Assembly: GCA_964514235.1 (NCBI GenBank)
Contig: CAZEPV010000011.1
Span: forward strand, 1-56,595
DNA: 56,595 nt
Source: JAAYRQ01 sp035647235
GTDB taxonomy: Bacteria; Bacillota; Syntrophomonadia; Syntrophomonadales; Syntrophomonadaceae
Direction: 5' to 3'
Shown: one piece after another, positions 17,022-26,331 of the stretch
Numbering within the stretch: the stretch's first letter is position 1
Layout: the number at the start of each line of letters is the position of its first letter
The notes under the pieces: generated by a model
The model's database searches: none
Seen by the model: only the letters and a program-made list of their open reading frames with translations
Told to the model about the DNA's origin: nothing
Program-made: the position numbers and the translations under genes

Positions 17022-17469
17022 CATTCCTCCATAGAGTCAAAAATTCATCTATCTTCTTTTCTCTCTCCAGATTACGCTTTTCCACTTTTTCTTCCAGTTT
17101 TTTAATTCTATTTTCTAGGGCCTTGTTATTGTCTATCATTTCATCGTTTTGATCTATAATATGCTGGGCCAAAGATAATAATTCAGGCAAATTTGCTTGC
17201 AGGCTACTAGCCCCTACTGCTACTACCTTAGTTTCCTCAACGGGCTCTGCATTTTCCAAAGCCATTCTTATAGCAGTCGTGTTAAGCCCTTTATCCCTTA
17301 ACTTCATAACTAACTTGAGGGTCTCTAGATCGGATTCGCTATATTCCCTATCCCCCCTTTCATTACGTCTAATTTTTAACTTAAGACTGTTTTCTAGATA
17401 GCGTAAAGTATGCTGTTCTATTCCCAAAAGCTCAGATACCTCACCAATTTTAAAATATCTTTCTAACAT
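16969..17469 (-). CDS. MerR-family transcriptional regulator
   Basis: 166 residues. The winged helix-turn-helix occupies residues 1-70 (YFKIGEVSELLGIEQHTLRYLE, with the family wing YSESDLETLKLV). A spacer and a long coiled coil follow (IDQNDEMIDNNKALENRIKKLEEKVEKRNLEREKK, in part), ending in WLSRLVGK. There is no cysteine or ligand-binding domain at the C-terminus, unlike metal- or drug-sensing MerRs; this resembles RacA-type or Tn-type chromosome-binding regulators. The gene lies downstream of the acyl-CoA dehydrogenase gene on the same strand but after a hairpin, so co-transcription is uncertain. Its target is unknown. Confidence 0.82.
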   Translation of the reverse strand: MLERYFKIGEVSELLGIEQHTLRYLENSLKLKIRRNERGDREYSESDLETLKLVMKLRDKGLNTTAIRMALENAEPVEETKVVAVGASSLQANLPELLSLAQHIIDQNDEMIDNNKALENRIKKLEEKVEKRNLEREKKIDEFLTLWRNEQEGKSRSSWLSRLVGK

Positions 17470-17689
17470 TTTGTCACCTTTCCCCCTCCTACTTCATAAA
17501 TTGTTATTAGGTAAATGATAAAGTCTAACTGCTCACTATCCCTAGCTTTTTAGCTTCACAAGTTTTTGTTAATCCTTATTTAAACTGGAATTATTATTAA
17601 GTTGGTAAGTAAGTTGATAGTGAACTTTATTATGAACCTAAACTTTCCCTTCCTTATTTATTTATGCTCATTATTAATATATGAGCTAG

Positions 17690-17715
17690 CCGTCCAAATT
17701 GGACGGTTTTTTTTT
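17690..17715 (+). terminator. Strong rho-independent terminator on the plus strand with no gene before it
   Basis: CCGTCC-AAATT-GGACGG followed by nine Ts is a textbook terminator for plus-strand transcription, yet the sequence upstream (17470-17689) is non-coding and the nearest upstream gene is on the minus strand. It may end a small RNA or read-through from 16.9 kb. Nothing else is evident in the 330-base gap apart from the next hairpin. Confidence 0.7.
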
Positions 17716-17728
17716 ACCAAATATTGCG

Positions 17729-17760
17729 AAAGGTAGGCTCTACCCCTAAAGCCTACCTTT
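17729..17760 (-). terminator. Hairpin after acyl-CoA dehydrogenase gene
   Basis: AAAGGTAGGCT (17729-17739) and AGCCTACCTTT (17750-17760) form a perfect 11-base-pair stem with a 10-base loop, 40 bases beyond the end of the minus-strand dehydrogenase gene. It lacks a clean U-run on that strand. Confidence 0.5.
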
Positions 17761-17799
17761 CCAATTGACTTGATTATTAAGTTAATAGGTTAAATCTTA

Positions 17800-19689
17800 T
17801 TAATAATTAAATGCTTCTAGTGGGATATCTAGTGCTGACCTATCCCCATCAGTTACCAAATCGGCTACCAGGGAAACATTAGGCACCACATTTCTGAGGT
17901 AGTACTTAGCTGCTAAGACCTTACCTATATAGAAATTAAAATCATAATGTTCTGCCCCAACTTCATTAGCTTTTTGTAAAGCAACTATGGCCTGATCCAA
18001 AATACATCTGCCTGCATAAAGTTGTGCAGTAGCAGTTAATATCCTTCTAGCATATAAGGGAACCATACTAGGTTGGTCTTGACCAAAATATTCACCTACT
18101 GCACTTTGGATATTAGCATAAGCATCTAAGGCTTGCCCCAAATTTTCAAATTCTTTATTCAGGCTGAGATCAGTTCCATTAGTAGTTTCACTTGTTGCCG
18201 CTACCTCAAAATTAGCATCAATTTCTTTATATTTCTCGTAAAAATCACGCATTTCCTGTAAAAATTCCGCAAAGGCTTGCCCCTTATCCAACATCCACTT
18301 TCTGCCGATTAAATCCATGGCTTGGATATAGTTGGTACCTTCCCAAATGGAGTATATTTTACAATCCCGAGCGATTTGAGCTACTGGATATTCTTCGCAG
18401 TAACCATATCCGCCATAAGCTTGAATAGCCTCACCTACTAGCCACCACACTTCATCAGTAGGATATGCTTTACACAAGGGGGTTGTTATTTCAATTAAAT
18501 TACTAGCCTTTTTTCTTACCACTGGATCTGGATCATGCTTACGAACATCAAAAGCAAAATAAGTTTTGTACATCATAGCCCTTATGGCTTCTACATGGGC
18601 TTTACCCATTAACAATGTTCTTCTAATATCCTCGTGATTTATAATGGTTACCCGCTCACCCCTAGGATTGGTCATTAGTCGCCCTTGTATCCTATCATTA
18701 CAATAATCACGGGCATTATAAAAGGCATTAGCAGCACAAGCCAGACCTAATAAACCTGTAGCCATACGGGCCCCATTCATCATTTGGAACATTTGGCGCA
18801 TGCCTTCGCCCCTACCTTCGTTTTCCAAAGGATTTACCCCTAATAAAAAGCCACGGCAATTATCATTTTCTCCGAAACTTAGGGATGCCGTAGTGGTACC
18901 ATGTTGACCTAGTTTGTCCTCTATACCAGTAGTCGCTACATCATTATCTACTAGAGAACCATCTTCATTAATCCAATACTTAGGAACTACAAATAAGGAA
19001 ATCCCCCTTGTACCAGCTACTGCCCCTTCTACTCGGGCTAAATAAAGATGAATAATATTCTCAGTAAAATCATTATCTCCACCCGTGATAAAAATTTTAC
19101 CTCCCTTGATTTTGTAGATTCCTTCCTCCTCAGTTGGGTATGCTTTCGATAAAATGTCGCCGACATCTGTGCCTGCAGTAGCCTCGGTAAGGCACATGGT
19201 AGCAGCCCAAGTACCATCCATCATCTTGGGCAAAAACATTTCCTTCAACTCTTCCGTACCAAAATCTTGGATCAATCCAGCTGCACCATTAACTAATTCC
19301 ACATAAGGACCAAAAGCAGGATTAGCAGCTCCGAACATCTCCCATATCATGCTGTGCAAAATCTGGGGTAGAACAATGGCATCTTCAGAATCATCTATAT
19401 TGCTAGTCCCCCACCCCTCCCTTTGTATTTGTTGGAAAAGTGGACCAAAAGTCGGTGGAGTAGTTACTTGGCCATTCTCGAATGTACATGGATTAATCTC
19501 CCCGTCCTCATTGGCAGGCTCAATTAATTCCTTGGCCATCTTTAGGCATGGATCCAGGATGGAATCTACATCTTCCTTAGAATAATAGTCCTTGAATCGC
19601 GGATAATTAAAAATCTGTTCGGTAGGTAACCACTCTTTTAAAATAAATTTAAAGTCCCTCGTATTTTGATAAGCAAAATTAGCTGACAT
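17800..19689 (-). CDS. Acyl-CoA dehydrogenase, long FadE type (paralogue 1)
   Basis: 629 residues, the three-part layout of long bacterial acyl-CoA dehydrogenases: a short N-terminal extension (NTRDFKFILKEWLP), the FAD-binding catalytic core (MCLTEATAGTDVG, KGGKIFITGGD) and an extra C-terminal helical domain. The catalytic base is the Glu of IYSIWEGTNYIQ. It makes trans-2-enoyl-CoA from acyl-CoA and passes electrons to ETF in the cytoplasm. ATG has GGAGGGTG. It is paralogous to the neighbour upstream on the same strand, but terminator and promoter space separates them. Chain-length preference cannot be read from sequence. Confidence 0.9.
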   Translation of the reverse strand: MSANFAYQNTRDFKFILKEWLPTEQIFNYPRFKDYYSKEDVDSILDPCLKMAKELIEPANEDGEINPCTFENGQVTTPPTFGPLFQQIQREGWGTSNIDDSEDAIVLPQILHSMIWEMFGAANPAFGPYVELVNGAAGLIQDFGTEELKEMFLPKMMDGTWAATMCLTEATAGTDVGDILSKAYPTEEEGIYKIKGGKIFITGGDNDFTENIIHLYLARVEGAVAGTRGISLFVVPKYWINEDGSLVDNDVATTGIEDKLGQHGTTTASLSFGENDNCRGFLLGVNPLENEGRGEGMRQMFQMMNGARMATGLLGLACAANAFYNARDYCNDRIQGRLMTNPRGERVTIINHEDIRRTLLMGKAHVEAIRAMMYKTYFAFDVRKHDPDPVVRKKASNLIEITTPLCKAYPTDEVWWLVGEAIQAYGGYGYCEEYPVAQIARDCKIYSIWEGTNYIQAMDLIGRKWMLDKGQAFAEFLQEMRDFYEKYKEIDANFEVAATSETTNGTDLSLNKEFENLGQALDAYANIQSAVGEYFGQDQPSMVPLYARRILTATAQLYAGRCILDQAIVALQKANEVGAEHYDFNFYIGKVLAAKYYLRNVVPNVSLVADLVTDGDRSALDIPLEAFNY

Positions 19690-20013
19690 ATTTTACACCC
19701 TCCATTTTTTTGAGGCTTTCTTATTTGTTTTCCCCCACACTATATGAAAACCCCTACTATAATTTTTTAGTGACTAATTCTTAAGCCTAGATTTACTACC
19801 ACCTCCTATGGCCCCCCAATACAGAATAGTATTAACCCCATGTCGTTTAACATGATAATGACTATTATTATAAATATTAAAGGGATATAATCTTTTTAAA
19901 CAAAATTATTCCACATATTTTATATTCGTAACATTTACCTATAATTCCTTTTAAAGAATAGTTAAACTTTTCACATTATTTTAAGTCTTCCTGCTCAGGG
20001 AATTTTAATTCAT
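19690..20013. other. Intergenic region between the two dehydrogenase genes
   Basis: AT-rich, no gene seen on either strand. It must hold the promoter of the downstream (lower-coordinate) dehydrogenase gene, but no consensus -35/-10 pair stands out. The only clear signal is the GGAGGGTG ribosome site next to 19689. Confidence 0.5.
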
Positions 20014-20057
20014 AAAAAAACTGGAGATAGCCTATCAAGGCATCTCCAGTTTTTTTT
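20014..20057. terminator. Bidirectional rho-independent terminator
   Basis: AAAAAAACTGGAGAT (20014-20028) pairs with ATCTCCAGTTTTTTT (20042-20056), with an inner GCC/GGC stem. It has a U-run on either strand and ends the 611-residue dehydrogenase transcript. Confidence 0.85.
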
Positions 20058-20072
20058 AAGGGGACAAATTAA

Positions 20073-21908
20073 TTAGTAATATAAAAATGCTTCCTCTTCT
20101 ATATCTATTACTGAGCTATCAGCTTCTTTAATTACATCTATCAAAGTAAATATATTAGGTAAAATGTTTTTGGCGAAATACTTAGCTGCCATCACTTTCC
20201 CATTATAGAAAGGATAATCGTGATGATCAGTTCCGAATTCGTCAATTTTCTTTTGGGCAAGTATGGCTTGTTCCAATAGTAGTTGGGTACAAGTCAAGTC
20301 ACCTGTAGCATCAAGTATTCTAGTTGAATATACAGGCAGCATATTCATTTTTCCATCGGCTATAAAAGCACCCATAGCCCCTTGGATTTCTCTATAAGTT
20401 GTAACTGCTGCAGATAGGATTTCCATTTCCCTAGCAAAATCTTTGGCATCCTCATTATCTTCAGCAAACTTTTCTATATCCGCTAACCAGTTTGCAAAAA
20501 CCTGACCTTTGCCCATTAACCATTTTCGGCCTACTAAATCCATAGACTGAATAAAGTTAGTCCCTTCCCAAATAGAATAAATTTTAACATCACGGGTCAA
20601 TTCTGCGATAGGATACTCTTCGGAATATCCATTTCCACCTAATACTTGCATAGCTTGTCCACATAATTCCCAGGCCCTATCAGAACAATAGGATTTGACA
20701 ATAGGAGTCGCTACTTCTATTTTAGCTTGAGCCCATTTTCTTTCTTCCTCATCTTTAGTATGTTTAGCCACATCAAAATACCAGTAAGTCTTGAAAACCA
20801 AGGCCCTCATGGCTTCCATATAAGCTTTTTGGTTGAGCAGCATCCTTCTAACATCTTCATGTTGGATTATGGGGACACGGTCTGATTTGGGGTTAGTTAA
20901 AGGACGCCCTTGGATTCTTTCAGTAGCATAATTAGCTGCATTATGGAAAGCAACTGCTGTTTCGGCTAAGGCTGCATGGCCAGTCTCCATTCTAGCTCCA
21001 TTCATCATTTGGAACATTTGCCGCATGCCTTCGGCTCTGCCCTCTTCATTAGGGGGGTTACCTAAAATATAACCGTAACAATCGTTTTCATCACCAAAAG
21101 ACATTACACATGTAGCAGAACCTTTTATGCCCATTTTGTCCTCAACACCAACACAATGCACATCATTAAATTCTGTAATATTCCCTTCTGCATCTACCCT
21201 ATGTTTAGGTACTGCAAATAAAGAAATACCCCTAGTTCCAGGTAGTGCACCTTCTACGCGGGCTAAAACCAAGTGGACTATATTATCGGTTATGTCTTGA
21301 TCACCACCAGTAATAAAGCACTTGGTACCTTTGATTTTGTATATTCCTTCTTGGTCAGTGGGATAGGCTCTAGTTAAAAGATCACCCACATCAGTACCAG
21401 CATTAGGTTCGGTTAAGGCCATGGTACCGCCCCATTCGCCACTGAACATCTTATCTTTGAATAAACCCTTAACCCTATCATCACCAAAACTAGCTATTAG
21501 GCGGGCTGCACCAGCGGTAGCGAGAATATAAGGCATTAGGGGGGCATTCGCACCTGCTAGGTATTCACCACATGCTCTGAATATAGTGTTGGGTAGGGCA
21601 CCTTCGCAATCATCATCCTCATTGCTACCTCCCCAACCATTTTCTTGTATAAACCAATATGCCTCTTTAAAGCTAGGGGGAACTATCACTTTACCATCCT
21701 CGAATATGGCCCCAATGGCGTCATTATCATCTCTAGTAGGTGCAACTACTTCTTTGGCAACCTTAAGAGCCTGTTCGAGAATCATGTCAATGTCATCAAC
21801 ACTATAATAATCTTTGTAAAAATCAAAAGACAAAACCTTTTCCATGTCTAGCCATTCATTTAAAATAAATCTGTGATCCCTGGTAGAATATAAAAAATTA
21901 GATGCCAC
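20073..21908 (-). CDS. Acyl-CoA dehydrogenase, long FadE type (paralogue 2)
   Basis: 611 residues with the same three-part architecture as its neighbour: STRDHRFILNEWLD at the start, MALTEPNAGTDVGDLL and KGTKCFITGGDQD in the core, catalytic Glu in IYSIWEGTNFIQ, and a C-terminal helical domain. Many blocks are shared with the neighbour (GMRQMFQMMNGARM), so the pair arose by duplication, but divergence is considerable. The start is GTG with AAGGAGG nine bases upstream. It is divergently placed to the acetate transporter gene. Beta-oxidation yields acetyl-CoA and finally acetate, so the three genes fit one catabolic route (inference). Confidence 0.9.
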   Translation of the reverse strand: MASNFLYSTRDHRFILNEWLDMEKVLSFDFYKDYYSVDDIDMILEQALKVAKEVVAPTRDDNDAIGAIFEDGKVIVPPSFKEAYWFIQENGWGGSNEDDDCEGALPNTIFRACGEYLAGANAPLMPYILATAGAARLIASFGDDRVKGLFKDKMFSGEWGGTMALTEPNAGTDVGDLLTRAYPTDQEGIYKIKGTKCFITGGDQDITDNIVHLVLARVEGALPGTRGISLFAVPKHRVDAEGNITEFNDVHCVGVEDKMGIKGSATCVMSFGDENDCYGYILGNPPNEEGRAEGMRQMFQMMNGARMETGHAALAETAVAFHNAANYATERIQGRPLTNPKSDRVPIIQHEDVRRMLLNQKAYMEAMRALVFKTYWYFDVAKHTKDEEERKWAQAKIEVATPIVKSYCSDRAWELCGQAMQVLGGNGYSEEYPIAELTRDVKIYSIWEGTNFIQSMDLVGRKWLMGKGQVFANWLADIEKFAEDNEDAKDFAREMEILSAAVTTYREIQGAMGAFIADGKMNMLPVYSTRILDATGDLTCTQLLLEQAILAQKKIDEFGTDHHDYPFYNGKVMAAKYFAKNILPNIFTLIDVIKEADSSVIDIEEEAFLYY

Positions 21909-22354
21909 TTAGAAAAACCTCCTTAAATTTTTTAACTACTGATAAGTCGGCGAAATGTAGTAATTACATTTCTTTATGCCTTAACCACATATATTTTCCA
22001 ATCACCCCCAGCAATCCGCTTCTTATGGTTAAATAATTCCTCGACTTAACTGAATACTTGCTGGAAATAAGCCGAATCATAGTTTAATTTATCTCTTAAT
22101 ACATTATAATTATTTTCATAGGCTTTTTAAACCCCACAGCTAATAATACGAAAATTGCGACTTATCCGACAGTTAGGCCCTGTAAATTATTTATAGGTTT
22201 ATCTAGAATTGCTACAAATATCACAAGGTAAAATAAAGTTTATGTGGAATATAAAAGTTATGCATATACAGCATTATAATTTTATGAGGGGAGGATAGGG
22301 GGGGAAGGTTTAGCTTTTCTGATAAAATTATTATAACTACTTAAGGAGGATGTT
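21909..22354. other. Divergent intergenic region with candidate promoter
   Basis: 446 bases without a gene. A perfect TATAAT (22275-22280) lies 75 bases before the transporter start, but the matching -35 is weak. A G-rich run (AGGGGGGGAAGG) follows. The minus-strand promoter of the dehydrogenase is not obvious. This is the natural place for a shared regulator site. Confidence 0.4.
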
Positions 22355-23002
22355 ATGGAGAACCGTAATCAAGTTAAAGTTACAGAGATAGTAGCTAATC
22401 CAACACCACTTGGACTTTTTGGCCTAGCCATGGTTACTTTAGTAGCTTCGACTTCCAAACTAGGGATTACAGATGGCACCGCCTATATTATTCCTTGGGC
22501 CTTATTTTTAGGTGCTGCTGCACAATTTGTGGCAGGTATCATGGATTATAAACATGATAATACTTTTGGGGCTACTGCCTTTTGTGCCTATGGCTTTTTC
22601 TGGTTCGCTATGGCCTTCAGTTGGATGATATCTAATGGCATGTGGGGAAATGGAGTAGCACACGATCCTTTACAAATGGGTTATGCTTTTCTTGGCTACT
22701 TTGTCTTTACCATGTTTATGACTGTTGGAGCCATGGGGGCTAATAAGGTATTATTTATTATTTTCTTTCTGATTGATTTGCTGTTCTTAGGCTTGTTTAT
22801 GTGTACTTTGGGATGGGGTGGTGCAGGATTTGCAGCATTGGCAGGCTACTCAGAACTGGGAATTTCTATTATGTCTTTCTATGGTTGTGCAGCTGCAGTT
22901 CTAAATACTCATTACGGTATTAATGTGCTTCCAGTAGGTGCAGCATTTGGTCCTTGGACCAAAAAGGCGGCAGCAGCAAAAGCCGGAAGCATAGTAGCCT
23001 AA
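22355..23002 (+). CDS. satP: Acetate/succinate transporter, GPR1/FUN34/YaaH family
   Basis: 215 residues, six membrane helices, with the family signature NPTPLGLFGLA at residues 16-26 and the acidic/polar FGATAFCAYGFFWF segment in helix 3. Members are hexameric channels that move acetate (and succinate) down or with a proton gradient. ATG has the strong site AAGGAGGATG. Next to two acyl-CoA dehydrogenases it most likely exports acetate formed by beta-oxidation (inference). The C-terminus is Ala/Lys-rich (KKAAAAKAG). A hairpin with T-rich tail ends the gene. Confidence 0.92.
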   Translation: MENRNQVKVTEIVANPTPLGLFGLAMVTLVASTSKLGITDGTAYIIPWALFLGAAAQFVAGIMDYKHDNTFGATAFCAYGFFWFAMAFSWMISNGMWGNGVAHDPLQMGYAFLGYFVFTMFMTVGAMGANKVLFIIFFLIDLLFLGLFMCTLGWGGAGFAALAGYSELGISIMSFYGCAAAVLNTHYGINVLPVGAAFGPWTKKAAAAKAGSIVA

Positions 23003-23033
23003 CCGCACATAAATTACTTACTCAAACACAATA

Positions 23034-23060
23034 GGGGCAACCATCGGTCGCCCCTTCTTT
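23034..23060 (+). terminator. Terminator of satP
   Basis: GGGGCAACC and GGTCGCCCC form a 9-base arm hairpin with one mismatch, followed by TTCTTT. Confidence 0.65.
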
Positions 23061-23108
23061 ACTTCCCACATCCCAAATCCCACTTCCAACTTCCCACTTC
23101 CCAAATGC
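23061..23108. repeat. Degenerate TTCCCAC/TTCCCAA repeat
   Basis: About six imperfect copies of a 7- to 8-base unit (C)TTCCCA(A/C) in a row, between the satP terminator and the glucosaminidase gene. Similar short pyrimidine-rich tracts are scattered in intergenic regions of some clostridia (general knowledge). Confidence 0.6.
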
Positions 23109-23114
23109 CAAATC

Positions 23115-24053
23115 CTACTTATTCCGACGTAACTGCTCAATTTCCGCCTTTAATAAGGCATTTTCTTTCTTAAGCCTTTCCAGTTCACTACCCGTAACCT
23201 TTTTAGTAGGTAATGGTACAGCTTGTCCATAGTAATCTTCAATAATACTTTGTCCGTATGTAGTTCCAGGTACTGCCCACCTACCATTTAAATCTGTCCA
23301 ATTGGTGGCTACACCCCTGGGGACTAAGCTAAATCTGGGGTCAACTAATCCCTTGCCACTTGGCAGTGGGTTTTTAGTAGCATAGGCATATAAATGTTGT
23401 ATTTGAGCCTCTACACCATCAGCAGGGGTCCTAAAATAAGCACCGTGCTTCCCTTCTATAAAGCCAACCCGATTGGGATTGGCTCCCCTCAAATCCTCAT
23501 CTCCAGTAGCAGGACTACCCGTAGCACCCAAACCACAATAATTATTTTGGTCTAGGGTAACTAAGTTACCAAAACGCCACCAACCTGTTTCTTTTGCAGC
23601 TTGGCAAAAGGCTAAGTCCCCCCTAATTCCGTATTCTTTACCTATTTCTAAATATAAATCTACCAAATCAGGTGCCAAAGGATTATTTTTCTTTAAAATA
23701 GCCCTTAATTGTGCGCTAGTAGCAACTGATTCGCCGAATATGGGAATATCATAGTCAATAATATCGGTTTCTATTGTACTTACATCTGGAACTATTCTGG
23801 GGCTTACAATATTAACTGTACGATTAACTGGATCCCAATTGACTTGCATGCCTAATGCCTCAGAAATTGCCCTCACAGGCAACATAGTGCGATCATTAAT
23901 AATCTGGGCAGGGGCATCTTCCGAAACAACCTCCTTACCGTCGATATAGATTCTTATGTAATCCTGAGCTACAACATTAAAAGGTTGTAAAATAAAAGTG
24001 CAAACGAATACCCCCAATATAACTACCATAACAAATATGTTTTTTGGCTTCAT
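23115..24053 (-). CDS. Secreted glucosaminidase with copper-amine-oxidase-like N-domain
   Basis: 312 residues. The signal peptide ends near VVAQD (residue 30). Residues 31-90 form a copper amine oxidase N-terminal-like domain (INDRTMLPVRAISEALGMQV, NWDPVNRTV), a non-catalytic module typical of clostridial surface proteins. Residues 120-285 are a peptidoglycan glucosaminidase (LytD/FlgJ-like) domain: AAKETGWWRFGN with the catalytic Glu, then NNYCGLGATG. A short coiled coil (ELERLKKENALLKAEIEQLRR) ends the protein and may mediate oligomerisation. It probably trims cell wall glycan outside the cell. ATG is preceded by GGAGGGAG. Confidence 0.88.
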   Translation of the reverse strand: MKPKNIFVMVVILGVFVCTFILQPFNVVAQDYIRIYIDGKEVVSEDAPAQIINDRTMLPVRAISEALGMQVNWDPVNRTVNIVSPRIVPDVSTIETDIIDYDIPIFGESVATSAQLRAILKKNNPLAPDLVDLYLEIGKEYGIRGDLAFCQAAKETGWWRFGNLVTLDQNNYCGLGATGSPATGDEDLRGANPNRVGFIEGKHGAYFRTPADGVEAQIQHLYAYATKNPLPSGKGLVDPRFSLVPRGVATNWTDLNGRWAVPGTTYGQSIIEDYYGQAVPLPTKKVTGSELERLKKENALLKAEIEQLRRNK

Positions 24054-24330
24054 GTAACTCCCTCCTCCTAAAGCTAAAATATATAATTCCTCTTATTTCT
24101 CCTTAATTCCTCCTATATTAAATAGGCAATAAGACAAAAAAACTTACAGCTAGTTTAGCATATTCCATATTAACCGACATCTTTTGACGTACTTCCTAGC
24201 GAATTCGGCAATAAAGGGTAAATGTTTTCCAATTCCAGGGACATAAGCTGACAAGTTTTTCCTTACCTATGTTGTATCCTTATTAAGAAGGTCTTTATAA
24301 TAATACTTTTATTTTCGGGTGGTGTTAAAT

Positions 24331-26331
24331 TTGTCTATTAATAATGGAATAAAGGTCTTAACTACTTCTATATTAATATTTGCATGGCTGGTTTTAATTT
24401 CATATCTGCCTAACTTTACCAACGGCATATGGTTTCTTGCTATTATTATATCTATATTTAGCTTGGCACTAGCTATTGTATTTAGTTTGCGGAAACTTTC
24501 TAATAATAAATTTAGTCAGAGTTTTTCCTTTACCAATGATCTGAATTATCAAATTACTTTACTAGAGAACATACAAGAATGCATTATAGTGGTAGGCATT
24601 AATGGCACAGTACAGTATTATAATCTACCAGCTAAAAAACTTTTTAATCTATCCCAACTGCTTTCGAAAAAAGATATGTTATTTAAGCTTTTCCCTACAT
24701 ACAGTCATATTGAAATTTCAGAAATCTACAATTTAATACAATCTGGACGAACCTGGCAAGGTGAATATGAAATGGAAGTTGATGGGGAAAAAAAGACTTT
24801 TATGAGCCGTATAAATCCAATTATCTATAATAACAGAATTACAGATTATGTAATAATTGCTAGCGATATAACTGAACTCGTACAAACACGTGGACAAGCC
24901 CAAGCAGCAAATTTAGCCAAAAACCAATTCTTGGCCAATATGAGCCATGAAATACGCACACCTATGATAGGAATTCTAGGCGCAGTCGATTTACTAGAGG
25001 CCACTTGCACAGATAAAAAGCAAATGGAAAATATAAATATTATTAGATATTGTGGTGAAGATTTGCTAAATATTATAAACGATATACTAGATGTATCCAA
25101 AATCGAAATTGGCTTGGTAGACTTACACCCTGAAAACTGTAATCTTTATGATTTGTTTTATCGTGCCATCAATACAATAGAACCAGCATTGCTGGAAAAA
25201 GGACTGAATTTAGAATTAGATATAAAAGATATAGCCAAGGCCGAAGTATTCCTAGATCATTTTAAATTACGCCAAATACTAACAAACATCTTGTTTAATG
25301 CTATAAAATTTACTAGCCGAGGTACCATTAGAATTAAAGCTTTCTTTGACCAGAGCGGTCATGAGCAACTAGTAATTATAATTTCGGATACTGGCATAGG
25401 CATTCCTAGTGATGCCATACCCTACATTTTTGATCCCTTTTCCCAAGCGGACAATTCCACTTCCAGACAATTCAATGGTGCTGGTTTAGGCCTGTATATA
25501 TGTAAAAAGTTAATTGATTTAATGGATGGTACTATTAAGGTTACTAGTGAAATCGAACTTGGAACTGAATTTAAAATAAATCTACCAGTTGAAATAAGAA
25601 CAAATTATGACTTGGGGATACCATCAGACGAAATTCAGCTTGAAAGCAAGGTCACATTTATGCCCCATTCCATTTTAGTGGTAGAAGATAATGAATTAAA
25701 CCAAAAAATAGTAGATGAAATGCTGAGGAATTTTGGTTTTGAAGTAAGGGTAGCCAATAATGGTCTAGAATGTTTACAGATACTGGAGGATAACAGTTTT
25801 GATCTTATTTTGCTAGATATGCAAATGCCCATAATGGATGGATATGAAACCGCCCAGTTAATTAGGCAAGACAAAACTTTAAAACATTTACCCATTATTG
25901 CCATGACTGCCCATGCTATGACAGGTGACCGCGAATTATGTTTAGCCAGCGGTTGCACTTCCTATATAGCTAAACCATTCAAATCTGAAGAATTAGTGGC
26001 GGAAATAAACAAAAATCTGACCCCCTACCCCCAAAATCCAAAAGCCCAGACAAATCATTTGTTTATAAACGAACTCTTACCGGAATTTTTTGAGACAATG
26101 TCGATGATGATAGGAGAATTAGATCGTGCCGTAAGCAGCCGTAACCTAGATAAGATTAAAAGTATTAGTCACGACATTAAAGGTACATCGGGTATATATG
26201 GCTTTGCAGATATATCCCAATTAGCTATCCAAATAGGGGAAGCCGTAGAGGAGAAGTGTTTCCCAAAATTAGAGCAATTGCTAACCCAATTGCATTGTAA
26301 GTACCAAGAAGCAATTAAACAAGTGTCTTGA
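24331..26331 (+). CDS. Hybrid sensor histidine kinase with receiver and Hpt domains
   Basis: About 666 residues (numbering here from the GTG 12 bases earlier, 670). Two membrane helices (residues 10-60), a PAS domain (75-190), HisKA with MSHEIRTPM (phospho-His 210), HATPase (NAIKF, DTGIGI, GLGLYI), a receiver domain (phospho-Asp 500 in LLDMQMPIMDGYE, Lys 552) and a C-terminal Hpt domain (His 618 in SHDIKGTSG). A complete phosphorelay on one protein, so a separate response regulator must receive the phosphate; none lies nearby. TTG 24331 is preferred: GGTGG stands six to seven bases before it. The end overlaps the convergent MFS gene by 17 bases. Confidence 0.9.
   Translation: MSINNGIKVLTTSILIFAWLVLISYLPNFTNGIWFLAIIISIFSLALAIVFSLRKLSNNKFSQSFSFTNDLNYQITLLENIQECIIVVGINGTVQYYNLPAKKLFNLSQLLSKKDMLFKLFPTYSHIEISEIYNLIQSGRTWQGEYEMEVDGEKKTFMSRINPIIYNNRITDYVIIASDITELVQTRGQAQAANLAKNQFLANMSHEIRTPMIGILGAVDLLEATCTDKKQMENINIIRYCGEDLLNIINDILDVSKIEIGLVDLHPENCNLYDLFYRAINTIEPALLEKGLNLELDIKDIAKAEVFLDHFKLRQILTNILFNAIKFTSRGTIRIKAFFDQSGHEQLVIIISDTGIGIPSDAIPYIFDPFSQADNSTSRQFNGAGLGLYICKKLIDLMDGTIKVTSEIELGTEFKINLPVEIRTNYDLGIPSDEIQLESKVTFMPHSILVVEDNELNQKIVDEMLRNFGFEVRVANNGLECLQILEDNSFDLILLDMQMPIMDGYETAQLIRQDKTLKHLPIIAMTAHAMTGDRELCLASGCTSYIAKPFKSEELVAEINKNLTPYPQNPKAQTNHLFINELLPEFFETMSMMIGELDRAVSSRNLDKIKSISHDIKGTSGIYGFADISQLAIQIGEAVEEKCFPKLEQLLTQLHCKYQEAIKQVS

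Noticed and set aside
18600..21850. Plus-strand open frames opposite the dehydrogenase genes
   Set aside because: They lie wholly antisense to strongly conserved enzymes, without ribosome sites or protein-like composition.
23061..23108. CRISPR-like array
   Set aside because: Units are 7-8 bases with no spacers and no cas genes.
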